From Paenibacillus gallinarum (lineage in GTDB: Bacteria; Bacillota; Bacilli; Paenibacillales; Paenibacillaceae): a DNA stretch of 64,000 nucleotides. The DNA lies in NCBI RefSeq assembly GCF_014836635.1, contig NZ_JACSQL010000001.1, positions 310,001 to 374,000 of the forward strand, written 5' to 3'. Every line of letters begins with the position of its first letter. The stretch's first letter is position 1. Below, piece after piece: positions 6,943 to 15,991 of this stretch. The notes under the pieces are model-generated. The model was not told where the DNA came from. It searched no databases and saw only the letters and a list, made by a program, of their open reading frames with translations. The position numbers and the translations under genes were made by a program.

Positions 6943-9331
6943 AATGCTTATCATCTGCTAAAAAAACCTTAAGTTGTTCTGTTGGCATAGGACGCCCTCT
7001 AAGATACCCTTGAACTTCATGACATCCTAGTTTACAGAGCAAGGAAAATTGTTGCTCCGTTTCTACCCCCTCAGCGATAACTTTCATACCAAGTCGATCT
7101 GCTAATTCAATAATTGTCTGTACAACCTTTGCTTCATTCACGTTCATTGCAATGTCTTGAATGAGGGAACGGTCAATTTTGATATACGTGAATGGAAAAC
7201 GATTCAACATACTTAGGGAAGAGAATCCCGTACCGAAATCATCAATGGACAGTGATACACCTAGCTCTACCAGAGCACGACAGATTTCTAGTGATTTTTT
7301 CGAATCGAATATCGCCGTTCTTTCCGTGATTTCAAGACATACATTTCGCGGAGAAAGTTCATGTTGCTGCAGTAGCTCTGCAATTCGTTCTGCAAACAAA
7401 GGTTCTCTGAGCTGATGCGCAGATAAATTGACGGAAACCAAAATATCAGCATACCCCTCATCCACCAACTGCTTCGTTTGTTTAAAGGCGGCATTCAGAA
7501 CCCAATCACCTATGGATTTTATCATTCCTGTATCCTCGGCGATCGGTATGAATTGAGCGGGGGACACGAATCCCAGTTCTGGTGAATTCCATCGAATTAA
7601 AGCCTCTAATCCAACAATACGATTTGTACGAGTATCGATCTGCGGCTGATAATATAGTGTGAATTCATTTTTGGCAAGAGCGGTGCTGAGTCCATTCACG
7701 ATTGTTAAATTACGTTCAGCCATGGCTTTTAAATTAGGAGTATAGGAATAATATTGGTTACGTCCTGCTTGTTTTGCAGCGTACATAGCAGTGTCTGAAC
7801 TGCTATACAATGCTTCGATGGTTGTGCCGTCATCAGGCGCTATACTGATTCCAATTGATGCCGTAACGGTGTATGGCTTTCCAAAGATATGAACGGGCTG
7901 TTGCAGAGAGGACAAAAGTTCATTAGCGTAACTAATGGCCTCATCACTATGGCTCACGGGCACAGTTATAGCGAACTCATCTCCACCTAGCCGGGAAACG
8001 ACTGCAGAGGAGGGCATACTCCCGCGAATTTGGCCTGCAACATGCTGTAATAAAAAATCTCCAGCCGAGTGGCCAAGCGTATCATTGATCCATTTAAATT
8101 GATCGAGGTCTACCATAATGACGGCCGTTTGTTGATCTTCTAAATCAGCGTTTTGAAGTGCCTCTTCTAAATTTTCCATGAAATAAAGCCGATTACCGAG
8201 ACCCGTCAAATTATCCTCATACGCTAGTTTTTGCAATTTTGCCTCCGCATTCTTTGTTGCAGTGATATCACGTGTAACCAAATAGCAAAAAATCTGATCA
8301 TCAATTTCCAAATAGGCGGTGTCAATTTCCACGATCTTTGTTTCGTGTACAAAAGTATTGATTTTTTGTTCCATATGAATCGGTGTCATCGTGCCAAATT
8401 TTTCTTTATATAATTCTTTGATCATTTGTTGCTCTTCTTCAGGAATCAGAGAGATTAGATCAATTCCTTCTTCTGGAATTGTATTTGAAATTCCAAGCGA
8501 TTTCCGAAAAGAGTCATTCATTTCTACAGCGAATCCAAGGTCGTTTACAAGTGCAATCCCTTGTCTTGATAAAGAAAACAGAACTTCAAATCGACGATTA
8601 GGCGAAGCGAGAAAGTCATAGTGAATCATGGCGGAACGGATAAAATAAGCCCAGATCAATATACAATACGCGGGCATTATTTCATAAGGGAGTACTCTAA
8701 AAAGAGTCTCAGGACCAAATGAATCTTTAAATAAGGAAAACACTGACCAAAAGGCAGTCCATAATAGACAGAGGACGAGCCCTCGTTTGATTCTATGCAT
8801 ACGAAGGTATTCTTTTTGTGACCAGTTCTTATCCCTTCGCTGCCGATTGCCAATCCATAAAAAGAGAAACAACATCAAAAAATTATACCCTGCAATCCCC
8901 ATGATCATAATCACCATGTAGAAATCCAACTGTTCAGAACGCCAAAATATACTTTGTGTACTTGACACAAAAGCTTCAGGGGGATTTGTTAAAATGGGAA
9001 TGATACCAATCAATGGGACTAAACAAAGCAAATGTCGGAATAACGGTTTTATTCGTATTTTACTAACCAAGCTATAGAGATAAAGCCCGAGTGTCATCGT
9101 TACAAGAGCGCTGATGTATTTCACATACATCGTTACGTATAATCCAGATGCAATTGGCAATGTTTTTGCCCAGAATCCTCCAAGAAAAAATAAACTGAGA
9201 GAAAATAGTAATAACATACTTAAGCGATTTAATGTACTGGGAGGATTTTTAAAATAAACTTCAATTCCCATTGCGAATAAAATCAAAAACGGAATAAATA
9301 AAAATATAATTTGTAGGATCATGTTGTACAT
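6941..9331 (-). CDS. membrane GGDEF-EAL cyclic-di-GMP protein
   Basis: A 796-residue protein. Residues 1-245 hold about seven hydrophobic segments, 255-365 look like a PAS sensor, 375-530 a GGDEF domain with intact RLGGDEFAI, and 545-790 an EAL domain with GLEALIRW, SIDDFGTGFSSL, YIKIDRS and AEGVET. Both the cyclase and phosphodiesterase core motifs are intact, so either or both activities are possible. The second Met (9331) is preferred because GGAG lies eight bases before it; ATG 9337 is only two bases from that site. Monocistronic. It likely tunes motility or biofilm in response to a membrane signal, which is inference from the family. Confidence 0.93.
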   Translation of the reverse strand: MYNMILQIIFLFIPFLILFAMGIEVYFKNPPSTLNRLSMLLLFSLSLFFLGGFWAKTLPIASGLYVTMYVKYISALVTMTLGLYLYSLVSKIRIKPLFRHLLCLVPLIGIIPILTNPPEAFVSSTQSIFWRSEQLDFYMVIMIMGIAGYNFLMLFLFLWIGNRQRRDKNWSQKEYLRMHRIKRGLVLCLLWTAFWSVFSLFKDSFGPETLFRVLPYEIMPAYCILIWAYFIRSAMIHYDFLASPNRRFEVLFSLSRQGIALVNDLGFAVEMNDSFRKSLGISNTIPEEGIDLISLIPEEEQQMIKELYKEKFGTMTPIHMEQKINTFVHETKIVEIDTAYLEIDDQIFCYLVTRDITATKNAEAKLQKLAYEDNLTGLGNRLYFMENLEEALQNADLEDQQTAVIMVDLDQFKWINDTLGHSAGDFLLQHVAGQIRGSMPSSAVVSRLGGDEFAITVPVSHSDEAISYANELLSSLQQPVHIFGKPYTVTASIGISIAPDDGTTIEALYSSSDTAMYAAKQAGRNQYYSYTPNLKAMAERNLTIVNGLSTALAKNEFTLYYQPQIDTRTNRIVGLEALIRWNSPELGFVSPAQFIPIAEDTGMIKSIGDWVLNAAFKQTKQLVDEGYADILVSVNLSAHQLREPLFAERIAELLQQHELSPRNVCLEITERTAIFDSKKSLEICRALVELGVSLSIDDFGTGFSSLSMLNRFPFTYIKIDRSLIQDIAMNVNEAKVVQTIIELADRLGMKVIAEGVETEQQFSLLCKLGCHEVQGYLRGRPMPTEQLKVFLADDKH

Positions 9332-9512
9332 TACCATCGCTCCATCTACTAGACTTCATTAACTCTTATTCGGACAAGATTCTATTTTACAGTATATAAC
9401 TGGTTAATACATAAAAAGGTTGAATATTAATTATAGATGTGGAATCATAAAACGATATAATAAATGGAAAATAAACCTAATACCAATTGAAATGAATGGG
9501 GAGAATTCATTA

Positions 9513-9998
9513 ATGAAGAAGAGAAGGTATACAACAAAGCTCTCCCGAAAAGAATGCCTATCCTTTATTAAAGAAAATATTGATTTTATTCGCTTTGATT
9601 TTTATAACGAATCCTTTCGTGGATGGACGAAGTTCGGCATTTTTAGCATTTCGTATAACGATGGGGAACACAACAGGAGAAGAATCGTCCGTAATAAGGC
9701 GGTAGGCCGGATTTCTGTAAAAGATGGAAAAACTCATGTTCGTTTTCGTCTATATAAAGGATGGACAGATCCTTTTGCTCTTATATACACGATGTTTCTT
9801 TTTTCATGTATAAATTTAATCATGGGCCCTCCGTTTATTTCTGAAATGTTTTTCCTTAGCGTAAGCCTGTTACCTGCGATTATGGTTTTATATTCTTGGT
9901 TATACACGATTTTATCAGAAGATGGTCATTCCAATGAGGCGATTTTGCTTGCTTATGTAGAGCGGGTATTTGAACTGGAACCGGAGATGAAGCAGTGA
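9513..9998 (+). CDS. hypothetical membrane protein
   Basis: A 161-residue protein. The N-terminal 95 residues are soluble and basic (KKRRYTTKLSRKECLSFIKE), followed by two hydrophobic segments (ALIYTMFLFSCINLIMG and EMFFLSVSLLPAIMVLYSW). ATG 9513 follows GGGGAG by about ten bases; the in-frame codon at 9420 has no site. It overlaps the next gene by four bases, so the two are likely co-translated. No family recognised. Confidence 0.62.
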   Translation: MKKRRYTTKLSRKECLSFIKENIDFIRFDFYNESFRGWTKFGIFSISYNDGEHNRRRIVRNKAVGRISVKDGKTHVRFRLYKGWTDPFALIYTMFLFSCINLIMGPPFISEMFFLSVSLLPAIMVLYSWLYTILSEDGHSNEAILLAYVERVFELEPEMKQ

Positions 9999-10486
9999 TA
10001 ATGATGAGTCATAGAATCAAGAGAAAGAAATACTTCTGTATTTTTGCAATCGTAATAAGTTGTACTGTTGCTACATTCTATTATCATCGGGATCTGCCCT
10101 TCCATCACAATATAGAGGCAGTGATCTATTCTCCAGATATGACATTTGAGAAAAAGACAACGGTAACGCTGGATGGGGAAAAATACAAAAGATTATCGGG
10201 TAAGCACCGGATTTCAGGAGAGATTAGAGTGGACGAAGAGTTGTCATATCACTTTACTGCCGATTTGGACGGAAATCAGTACGTGTATATGATTCCTTAT
10301 TATGATGAGAGTGGAAACCAGCGTACGCTTGGTGTAATCCATATTTCCAAAGATTTAGATCAGGTATGGCTGAGTTCAAGTGAACTCAATAGCCGTTATC
10401 AGCTTGATGATGGATATGTCTATGGTCCAGCAAGTTCAAAAAGGGATGTAGGCAATTCGTTAACGAAGATGCTTTATGGTGAGTGA
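9995..10486 (+). CDS. signal-anchored hypothetical protein
   Basis: A 163-residue protein with one N-terminal membrane segment (YFCIFAIVISCTVATFYY) and an extracytoplasmic beta-rich domain. GTG 9995 overlaps the previous stop as GTGA and has GGAG eight bases upstream; ATG 10001 is an alternative. The domain contains MTFEKKTTVTLDGEKYK and repeated Tyr-rich strands but no recognisable motif. The coupling suggests it works with the membrane protein before it. Confidence 0.6.
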   Translation: MIMMSHRIKRKKYFCIFAIVISCTVATFYYHRDLPFHHNIEAVIYSPDMTFEKKTTVTLDGEKYKRLSGKHRISGEIRVDEELSYHFTADLDGNQYVYMIPYYDESGNQRTLGVIHISKDLDQVWLSSSELNSRYQLDDGYVYGPASSKRDVGNSLTKMLYGE

Positions 10487-10529
10487 GCAGCGTAGACTGC
10501 CTTATTATAAGTTTAAGGAGTGAATGTTA

Positions 10530-10682
10530 TTGTTTGTTATCTCATTGGTGTGTTCATTTTTAATAGGCGTATTATGTGTGAAGTTCGGAATGGATAACTC
10601 AAAACAAAGTAAATACAACGAGGAAATGCTGCAAGAGCTTAGGGATATCAAGGAATTACTTGAGCAAAGAAAAGAAAAGTAG
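10530..10682 (+). CDS. small single-pass membrane protein
   Basis: A 50-residue frame: a hydrophobic segment (FVISLVCSFLIGVLCVKFG) then a charged helix (EEMLQELRDIKELLEQRKEK) with a heptad pattern suggesting a coiled coil. AAGGAG lies nine bases before TTG 10530; the in-frame ATG at 10524 is only three bases from that site. It sits between two recognised genes on the same strand, where a start, ribosome site and plausible protein coincide. Function unknown. Confidence 0.55.
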   Translation: MFVISLVCSFLIGVLCVKFGMDNSKQSKYNEEMLQELRDIKELLEQRKEK

Positions 10683-10762
10683 AGTACAGGTCACAGTGTG
10701 ATAATACACATTTTAAGAATGATACATACAGCAAGAATGAGCATATAGGAGGATTTTGCACG

Positions 10763-11296
10763 ATGGATGTAACTACACCGATTCCGTGGAGAAGATATTT
10801 TGCTAGAATGTTTGATTATGTGGTTCACGCTGCTCTTTTTCTATCTCTATGGGCAGTGATCGATGAACCAAGTCTTATACGGCAAATGGAACACAGTTCT
10901 GCGACCATTGATTTTTTGATGCTTGTCGTGTGGATTGTGATTGAAGGATGCTATATGAATATTCTCAAAACAACACCAGGCAAGAAACTCCTTCATATTC
11001 AAGTCGTTCACGCAGATGGAAGTCCAATCGGCAGATATGAAGCTTTTGTCCGTGCACGAATGGTTTGGTATCGGGGAATGGGGATGGGTATTGGAATTTT
11101 GCAGCTCATTGCGGGTGTGATCGGATACAGAAGATTAACTAGAAAGGGTTATACCAGTTGGGATGATGATCTGAGGCTTACTGTGAGACATGGCAGGCTT
11201 GATACTTACCGGGTTATCCTTTACACCATAATCGTTAGTCTTTGTTCCTTTTGGGTGATCTTTTTATTTGTGAGATATGCTCTAGCAATAAATTAG
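10763..11296 (+). CDS. RDD-family membrane protein
   Basis: A 177-residue protein. PIPWRRYFARMFDYVVHAALF at residues 6-26 has the Arg-Asp pattern of RDD proteins, followed by hydrophobic segments, the cytoplasmic-loop motif TTPGKKLLHIQV, a further RAR block, a helix around 105-120 and a last one near the C-terminus. RDD proteins are small membrane proteins, some implicated in ion transport. AGGAGG precedes the ATG by about nine bases. A second RDD gene is at 14207. Confidence 0.82.
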   Translation: MDVTTPIPWRRYFARMFDYVVHAALFLSLWAVIDEPSLIRQMEHSSATIDFLMLVVWIVIEGCYMNILKTTPGKKLLHIQVVHADGSPIGRYEAFVRARMVWYRGMGMGIGILQLIAGVIGYRRLTRKGYTSWDDDLRLTVRHGRLDTYRVILYTIIVSLCSFWVIFLFVRYALAIN

Positions 11297-11389
11297 AATA
11301 AAACGGTGGTTTAGGTCGGCAATGTACCGTATGATATGAACAGGACCGACGAATATTTTTATAGGAAAAGAGAGGGATACACCGTATTC

Positions 11390-11893
11390 ATGAAAATTAC
11401 GATTGATTTAACAAAAGAGGATTACTGGAATATGAACAAGTTTGTTATGTTCCATATTCCGAAATACCGAAACCTGCTGATGCTCACATTCATCAGCCTG
11501 CCGATCATTATCATTGCAATGCTTCGTTTCGTACTAGACTATTCTTGGGTAGCTTCTATTATTATCGGAATACTAGTGAGTGCATTATCTGCGTTTTATA
11601 TGATTTTCTCGATCAAACGCAAGGTTATGAGACTTGTAAAAACAAACGCTGGAACAGTCGGTAAACATGCTATTGAACTTAATGGGGAAGGCATGTACGA
11701 AACCACCGAATATAATAATCTCGAGTATTCCTGGAAAGAGATCGAAGCTATTAAATCAGATAAGGATTATATTTATATTTTCGTCAACAGTGTTCAGGCG
11801 ATCAACATTCCTAAACGTGCTTTTGCGGATGATGAACAAGAGCAGGCATTTGTACATCAACTCGAACAATATACTCATAAGAAAATATCTTAA
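11390..11893 (+). CDS. YcxB-family membrane protein
   Basis: A 167-residue protein: a short soluble start (KITIDLTKEDYWNMNKFVMF), two adjacent hydrophobic segments at about 35-75, then a C-terminal domain ending in EYSWKEIEAIKSDKDYIYIF and IPKRAF. That layout and the SWxxI...YIF...IPKRAF pattern match the YcxB-like C-terminal family. ATG 11390 is chosen so the chain begins at the family's N-terminal strand; the 18-residue upstream extension is unlike it. Function unknown. Confidence 0.75.
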   Translation: MKITIDLTKEDYWNMNKFVMFHIPKYRNLLMLTFISLPIIIIAMLRFVLDYSWVASIIIGILVSALSAFYMIFSIKRKVMRLVKTNAGTVGKHAIELNGEGMYETTEYNNLEYSWKEIEAIKSDKDYIYIFVNSVQAINIPKRAFADDEQEQAFVHQLEQYTHKKIS

Positions 11894-11899
11894 TAAAGA

Positions 11900-11936
11900 A
11901 GGGCCAAGAGCGATATAAAGCTTTTGGTCTTTTTTG
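11900..11936 (+). terminator. rho-independent terminator
   Basis: CCAAGAGC pairs with GCTTTTGG (one G-T pair) and is followed by TCTTTTTT. Confidence 0.75.
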
Positions 11937-12080
11937 TGATTTTATACAGGATAGTCGCATCCCGGTCACGAATGAGAAAACAAAGAACCTCGTCATTTAC
12001 GTAATTATGCAGTCATAAAGTAAATAGATCGATAAAGAACAGAGTTTGAGATAGGCACAATTCCAAAGGAGGAATGAACG

Positions 12081-12872
12081 ATGGAACAAACCACATCAAG
12101 CATGACTTTTTTTCGTGACAGCCTAAAGGTACAGGTGTATGCAGACCGCAAACAGATGGGACTTGCTGCAGCAGTTCTTGTGGCAGATCAAATGAGAAAC
12201 CTGCTTCAAAAGCAGGAGCGAATCCGGATGGTTTTTGCTGCAGCACCGTCTCAAAATGAGTTTTTGGATGCCCTCGGAAAAGCGGAGGGAATCGACTGGA
12301 AGCGGATTGATGCCTTTCATATGGATGAATATGTAGGATTGCCAGAGTCCGCTTCACAGCGGTTTGGTCTATTTTTGAAGCGTGGTTTGTTTGATCGTGT
12401 TCCGTTCGGGAATGTTCATTATATCAATCCATCGAAGGAAGCAGAGGAAGAGTGCATTCGGTATACGAAACTGCTGACTGCTTCTCCTGTAGATATTGTC
12501 TGTATGGGGATTGGAGAAAACGGACATATCGCTTTCAACGATCCGCCAGTCGCAGATTTTTCTGATCCCGTCTGGATGAAGCGTGTAGAACTGGATGAGG
12601 CATGCCGAGAACAACAGGTGAATGATGGATGTTTTGCGAGTCTGGATCAAGTTCCAACCCATGCGTTAACCCTTACTATTCCAGCACTATTATCCGGAAA
12701 ATATATCTACTGTATGGTTCCAGGCCCGCTCAAACGGGCAGCCGTTACAGCAACCTTAACGGGACCTATAGAACCAAGTTGCCCCGCTTCTATACTGCGA
12801 ACGCATCAAGGAGCCATTTTGTTCCTAGATGAAGCATCATATGATTCTGAGCTGGGTCTTGGAAAGGAATGA
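12081..12872 (+). CDS. nagB: glucosamine-6-phosphate deaminase
   Basis: A 263-residue NagB-family isomerase/deaminase, converting glucosamine 6-phosphate to fructose 6-phosphate and ammonia. DAFHMDEY at residues 77-84 and GIGENGHIAFNDPP at 143-156 hold the catalytic Asp and His and match the family signature; the start has AGGAGG. It sits ten bases before a deacetylase, the usual nagA partner. The NagA beside it is divergent (see there), so the physiological substrate might be a related amino-sugar phosphate. No GntR regulator or transporter gene lies nearby. Confidence 0.88.
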   Translation: MEQTTSSMTFFRDSLKVQVYADRKQMGLAAAVLVADQMRNLLQKQERIRMVFAAAPSQNEFLDALGKAEGIDWKRIDAFHMDEYVGLPESASQRFGLFLKRGLFDRVPFGNVHYINPSKEAEEECIRYTKLLTASPVDIVCMGIGENGHIAFNDPPVADFSDPVWMKRVELDEACREQQVNDGCFASLDQVPTHALTLTIPALLSGKYIYCMVPGPLKRAAVTATLTGPIEPSCPASILRTHQGAILFLDEASYDSELGLGKE

Positions 12873-12882
12873 TTCTTCCGTT

Positions 12883-14082
12883 ATGAATAAATATAGCGGC
12901 ACGGCTATAGAAGGTATTCACTACAGGACAGGGGAGAGAATCAGACTCTTTTGTGAAGAGGGAAAGATCAGTGAAATCAAAGTCTTATCTAACACTCCAG
13001 ATAAACGTAATGAGAGAAGCGGTTATCTTCATGAGATCAAGAAGGAGCTTCCTCTGATTGGCCCGGGACTCGTTGATCTGCAGATTAATGGATTCCAAGG
13101 TTATGACTTCAATAATCGGCATCTAACTTCGGAAACGGTAAAGTCGGTAACAAGGTTACTGCGGCAGCAAGGTGTGACGTCCTATTATCCGACGCTAATT
13201 ACAGAGAGTTCAGAACATATTGAGCGAGCACTTCGCACTATAGCTGCAGCCTGCGCGGAGGATCTAGAAGTGGCAAGCATGATATCTGGAATTCATGTAG
13301 AAGGCCCTTATATCTCGCCCAAGGATGGTGCTAGGGGAGCACATGCTTTGAAGTGGGTCAGAAAGCCGGACTTTGAGGAATTTACGCAGTGGCAACAAGC
13401 TGCGGAAGGCAAAATTAAGCTAATTACACTCTCACCAGAATGGGAGAATGCAGAGGTTTTTATCCGTCAATGTGTAGCCGCAGGAATTACCGTCTCCATT
13501 GGTCATACCTCTGCGTCATCCTCTCAGATCAAGGCTGCGGTTGCTGCTGGAGCATCCATGTCAACCCATTTTGGGAATGGTATACAGGCAGGGCTTCCTC
13601 GTCATCCGAATGTCCTATGGGCACAGCTTGCAGCAGATGAATTATCATGTTGTCTCATTGCGGATGGGTTTCATCTTCCAGAGGAAGTGCTTAAAGTAGC
13701 CCTGAAGGTAAAAGGAGATCAGGCTCTGCTCGTAAGTGATGCCGTTGCCCTCTGCGGAATGCCGCCAGGGTATTACGATACGCCTGTTGGGGGCAAAGTG
13801 ATCCTTACTCCGGAAGGCAGACTTCATCTAGCCGAGTCTCCCGAGCTGCTTGCTGGCTCTGCACAGCTGTTGACTAGAGGGATAGAACATCTTACTAGAA
13901 GCGGGATCTGTAGTTTAGAACACGCTTGGGATATGGCTTCTGTAATCCCCTCTTCCAAGATGGGCTTATCTTCAGCACGTGGAATTGAGGTTGGTGCACC
14001 AGCGGATGTACTCCTGGCTTCCTGGGATGGCGAGCAGTTCAAGGTCCTTCGTACGTATAAAGCAGGAAAGTGCAGCGAGTAG
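12883..14082 (+). CDS. nagA: N-acetylglucosamine-6-phosphate deacetylase (divergent)
   Basis: A 399-residue amidohydrolase-fold protein. GPGLVDLQINGFQGYDF, GIHVEGPYI (metal-binding Glu), SIGHTSA (His) and LLVSDAVAL (catalytic Asp) are NagA hallmarks. The segment that usually reads THLFNAM followed by HREPG instead reads STHFGNGIQAGLPRHPN, with DGFHLP after it: the metal His is kept but the substrate loop differs. Cleaves the acetyl group from GlcNAc-6-P in the classic pathway. ATG 12883 is used; earlier in-frame ATGs lie inside nagB and have no site. Confidence 0.85.
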   Translation: MNKYSGTAIEGIHYRTGERIRLFCEEGKISEIKVLSNTPDKRNERSGYLHEIKKELPLIGPGLVDLQINGFQGYDFNNRHLTSETVKSVTRLLRQQGVTSYYPTLITESSEHIERALRTIAAACAEDLEVASMISGIHVEGPYISPKDGARGAHALKWVRKPDFEEFTQWQQAAEGKIKLITLSPEWENAEVFIRQCVAAGITVSIGHTSASSSQIKAAVAAGASMSTHFGNGIQAGLPRHPNVLWAQLAADELSCCLIADGFHLPEEVLKVALKVKGDQALLVSDAVALCGMPPGYYDTPVGGKVILTPEGRLHLAESPELLAGSAQLLTRGIEHLTRSGICSLEHAWDMASVIPSSKMGLSSARGIEVGAPADVLLASWDGEQFKVLRTYKAGKCSE

Positions 14083-14206
14083 AGCAGACCTCTAAGAAAA
14101 TCACGTTTTTTTATCATTGAAGAAGTAACTACGCCCACTCTATTGTTGTTATTACATATGAGCTAATCATAAAAGAGAAAACGTAATAGAGCGGAGAGTG
14201 AGTGTC

Positions 14207-14599
14207 ATGAGTGTGGTAGCAGGTAATCCTGGGGGGTTTTGGAGACGCTTGGGAGCATATCTCTTAGATTCAATCGTTATCGGCGTTTTAATGAATACAT
14301 TTATCGGTTTGACAGGTAATACGGCAACAGGATTGCTCATGCTATACTTTTTGCTGCTGCCTGTGTTTTGGAATGGTTTTACTGTAGGCAAGTATCTATG
14401 CGGTATCCAAATTCGAAGAGTACTGGATAAATCACCTCCAACCGTAAGGAACATGATACTCCGATTTTTTGTAGGATCTCTGTTGTACGCTGTCACACTG
14501 GGAATTGTTCAGATCGTTAGTGGCTATTTTGTTATAACTCGGGAAGATAAACGTTCCATTCATGATCTCATTGCCGGTACAGAGGTTATACGAAGATAA
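14207..14599 (+). CDS. RDD-family membrane protein
   Basis: A 130-residue protein with the RDD hallmark GGFWRRLGAYLLDSIVIGVL near the start, a second membrane segment (GLLMLYFLLLPVFWNGF), the loop TVGKYLCGIQIRRV and a C-terminal RSIHDLIAGT, which is the typical ending of the family. ATG 14207 follows GGAG by ten bases; GTG 14198 is in frame but too close to that site. Followed by a terminator, so monocistronic. Confidence 0.85.
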   Translation: MSVVAGNPGGFWRRLGAYLLDSIVIGVLMNTFIGLTGNTATGLLMLYFLLLPVFWNGFTVGKYLCGIQIRRVLDKSPPTVRNMILRFFVGSLLYAVTLGIVQIVSGYFVITREDKRSIHDLIAGTEVIRR

Positions 14600-14619
14600 T
14601 CATCAAAAGATTCCACTGC

Positions 14620-14657
14620 AAAACCGACTGCGACACAAAGAGCAGTTGGTTTTTTTA
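14620..14657 (+). terminator. rho-independent terminator
   Basis: AACCGACTGC pairs with GCAGTTGGTT and runs into seven T. Confidence 0.88.
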
Positions 14658-14746
14658 ACAGAGAGGTAACAAAACCGTCCTATGCTCCGTCCTTTACTTA
14701 TAAGCTTAACAGCTCGTAACAACAGGTGATGGAGAGGTGTTTTAAC

Positions 14747-15079
14747 TTGGTAAATGGTTCTAATCGCCAGCGGAGTCCTCTTAAAAAGTGGCTTCTGGCG
14801 CTCGGTATGATGATGTTAGTCTTTGTGCTGCTCAATCCGACTGAAGATAGGTACCATAGTTGGCTGGAGCGAGAATATGGAATTACACTCGAAGAGTACA
14901 ATTATTTTGATGGAAAGACTTTTGTTAAAGATGGGGAACGAATGTATGAAACAGGACATACCCGAAATGCTTTGTTTTTCACAATAAAAGATATGGAATT
15001 TTACGATATGGATCATAACGAATTAGTATATGAGATTAGAACAGTAGGGATATTGGGAACTTTTTTTGAAAGAAAATAA
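14747..15079 (+). CDS. small signal-anchored protein, DUF4359-like
   Basis: A 110-residue protein: a basic start, one membrane segment (WLLALGMMMLVFVLLNP), then EDRYHSWLEREYG and a C-terminal RTVGILGTFFERK. The membrane segment ending in NP followed by Y-x2-W-L and the closing GILGTF block recall the DUF4359 proteins, but the match is from memory and not strong. TTG 14747 has GAGAGGTG seven bases upstream; ATG 14726 lacks a site. It is followed 18 bases later by the VanW gene. Confidence 0.55.
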   Translation: MVNGSNRQRSPLKKWLLALGMMMLVFVLLNPTEDRYHSWLEREYGITLEEYNYFDGKTFVKDGERMYETGHTRNALFFTIKDMEFYDMDHNELVYEIRTVGILGTFFERK

Positions 15080-15097
15080 TGATAGGGGGAAGATACT

Positions 15098-15928
15098 ATG
15101 AAGCCGATCAAAAGGTCTAAACTCCGTATTAAGCTGGGAACGGCATATTATCGTAGTAGACGATATGTAGAGTGGTATTTCGGAGGAACTCGGTTCGCCC
15201 AAAAACAAAGCAGCACCGTATTGCCATATAAAGTTGCATCCCATAAGACTCCGCTGTTACGAAAGTTAAAGGATGTAGATATGTGGCTTCAACATAACAA
15301 GATCATCAATTTAAAAATTGCAATGAAACGTTTGAATGGGATTATCATTCAGCCTGGGGAAACATTTTCTTATTGGAAGCTAATCGGCAATCCAAACCGC
15401 AGAAAGGGATATGTGGAAGGAATGGTTTTGTTTTATGGTGGCTTTAAACCCGGAATTGGGGGCGGCTTGTGTCAGTTGTCTAATCTCCTCTACTGGATTA
15501 CCTTACATACCCCTCTGCAGATAACGGAGAGGCATCGACATAGCTATGACGTATTTCCCGATTCAGGCCGAAGTCAGCCATTCGGAAGTGGAGCAACCTG
15601 CGCCTATAACTATCTCGATTTGAGAATTACCAATCCTACAGACCGGCCGTACCAGCTTACTCTACAAATCACAGATGAATTTCTAATCGGTTCATGGAAT
15701 AGTGTAGTTCCACAGGAGCTGACCTATGAAGTGTATGAGAAAGAGCATCGGATTACCCAGGAACATTGGGGCGGACATATGAGACATAATTTGCTATACC
15801 GACGTGTATGGAATCAGCAGGAGGAACTGATTGATGATCAGTATATTACAGAGAATCATGCGCTGATGATGTATCAGCCATTTTTGAAATCGGAGAATGA
15901 GGTGAATGAACAGCAGGAACAAGCTTAA
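15098..15928 (+). CDS. VanW-family protein
   Basis: A 276-residue VanW protein. The family core IIQPGETFSYWKLIGNP...GYVEGMVLFYGG..GIGGGLCQLSNLLYW is present at about 85-145, and HRHSYDVFPDSGR...PFGSGATCAYNYLDLRI follows. VanW proteins occur as accessory members of some vancomycin-resistance clusters and widely outside them; no other van gene is present, so a resistance role is not implied. No membrane segment. AGGGGGA precedes the ATG. Confidence 0.9.
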   Translation: MKPIKRSKLRIKLGTAYYRSRRYVEWYFGGTRFAQKQSSTVLPYKVASHKTPLLRKLKDVDMWLQHNKIINLKIAMKRLNGIIIQPGETFSYWKLIGNPNRRKGYVEGMVLFYGGFKPGIGGGLCQLSNLLYWITLHTPLQITERHRHSYDVFPDSGRSQPFGSGATCAYNYLDLRITNPTDRPYQLTLQITDEFLIGSWNSVVPQELTYEVYEKEHRITQEHWGGHMRHNLLYRRVWNQQEELIDDQYITENHALMMYQPFLKSENEVNEQQEQA

Positions 15929-15991
15929 GATAACCTTGAAGGGCTGACTGCAAGTCTTCGGCTAGAAGGACTAATAGGTAGGAGGTTGAGC

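Noticed and set aside
15098..15928. Vancomycin-resistance cluster based on vanW-like gene
   Set aside because: No vanA, vanH, vanX, vanR or vanS gene lies nearby, and VanW-family proteins are common outside such clusters.
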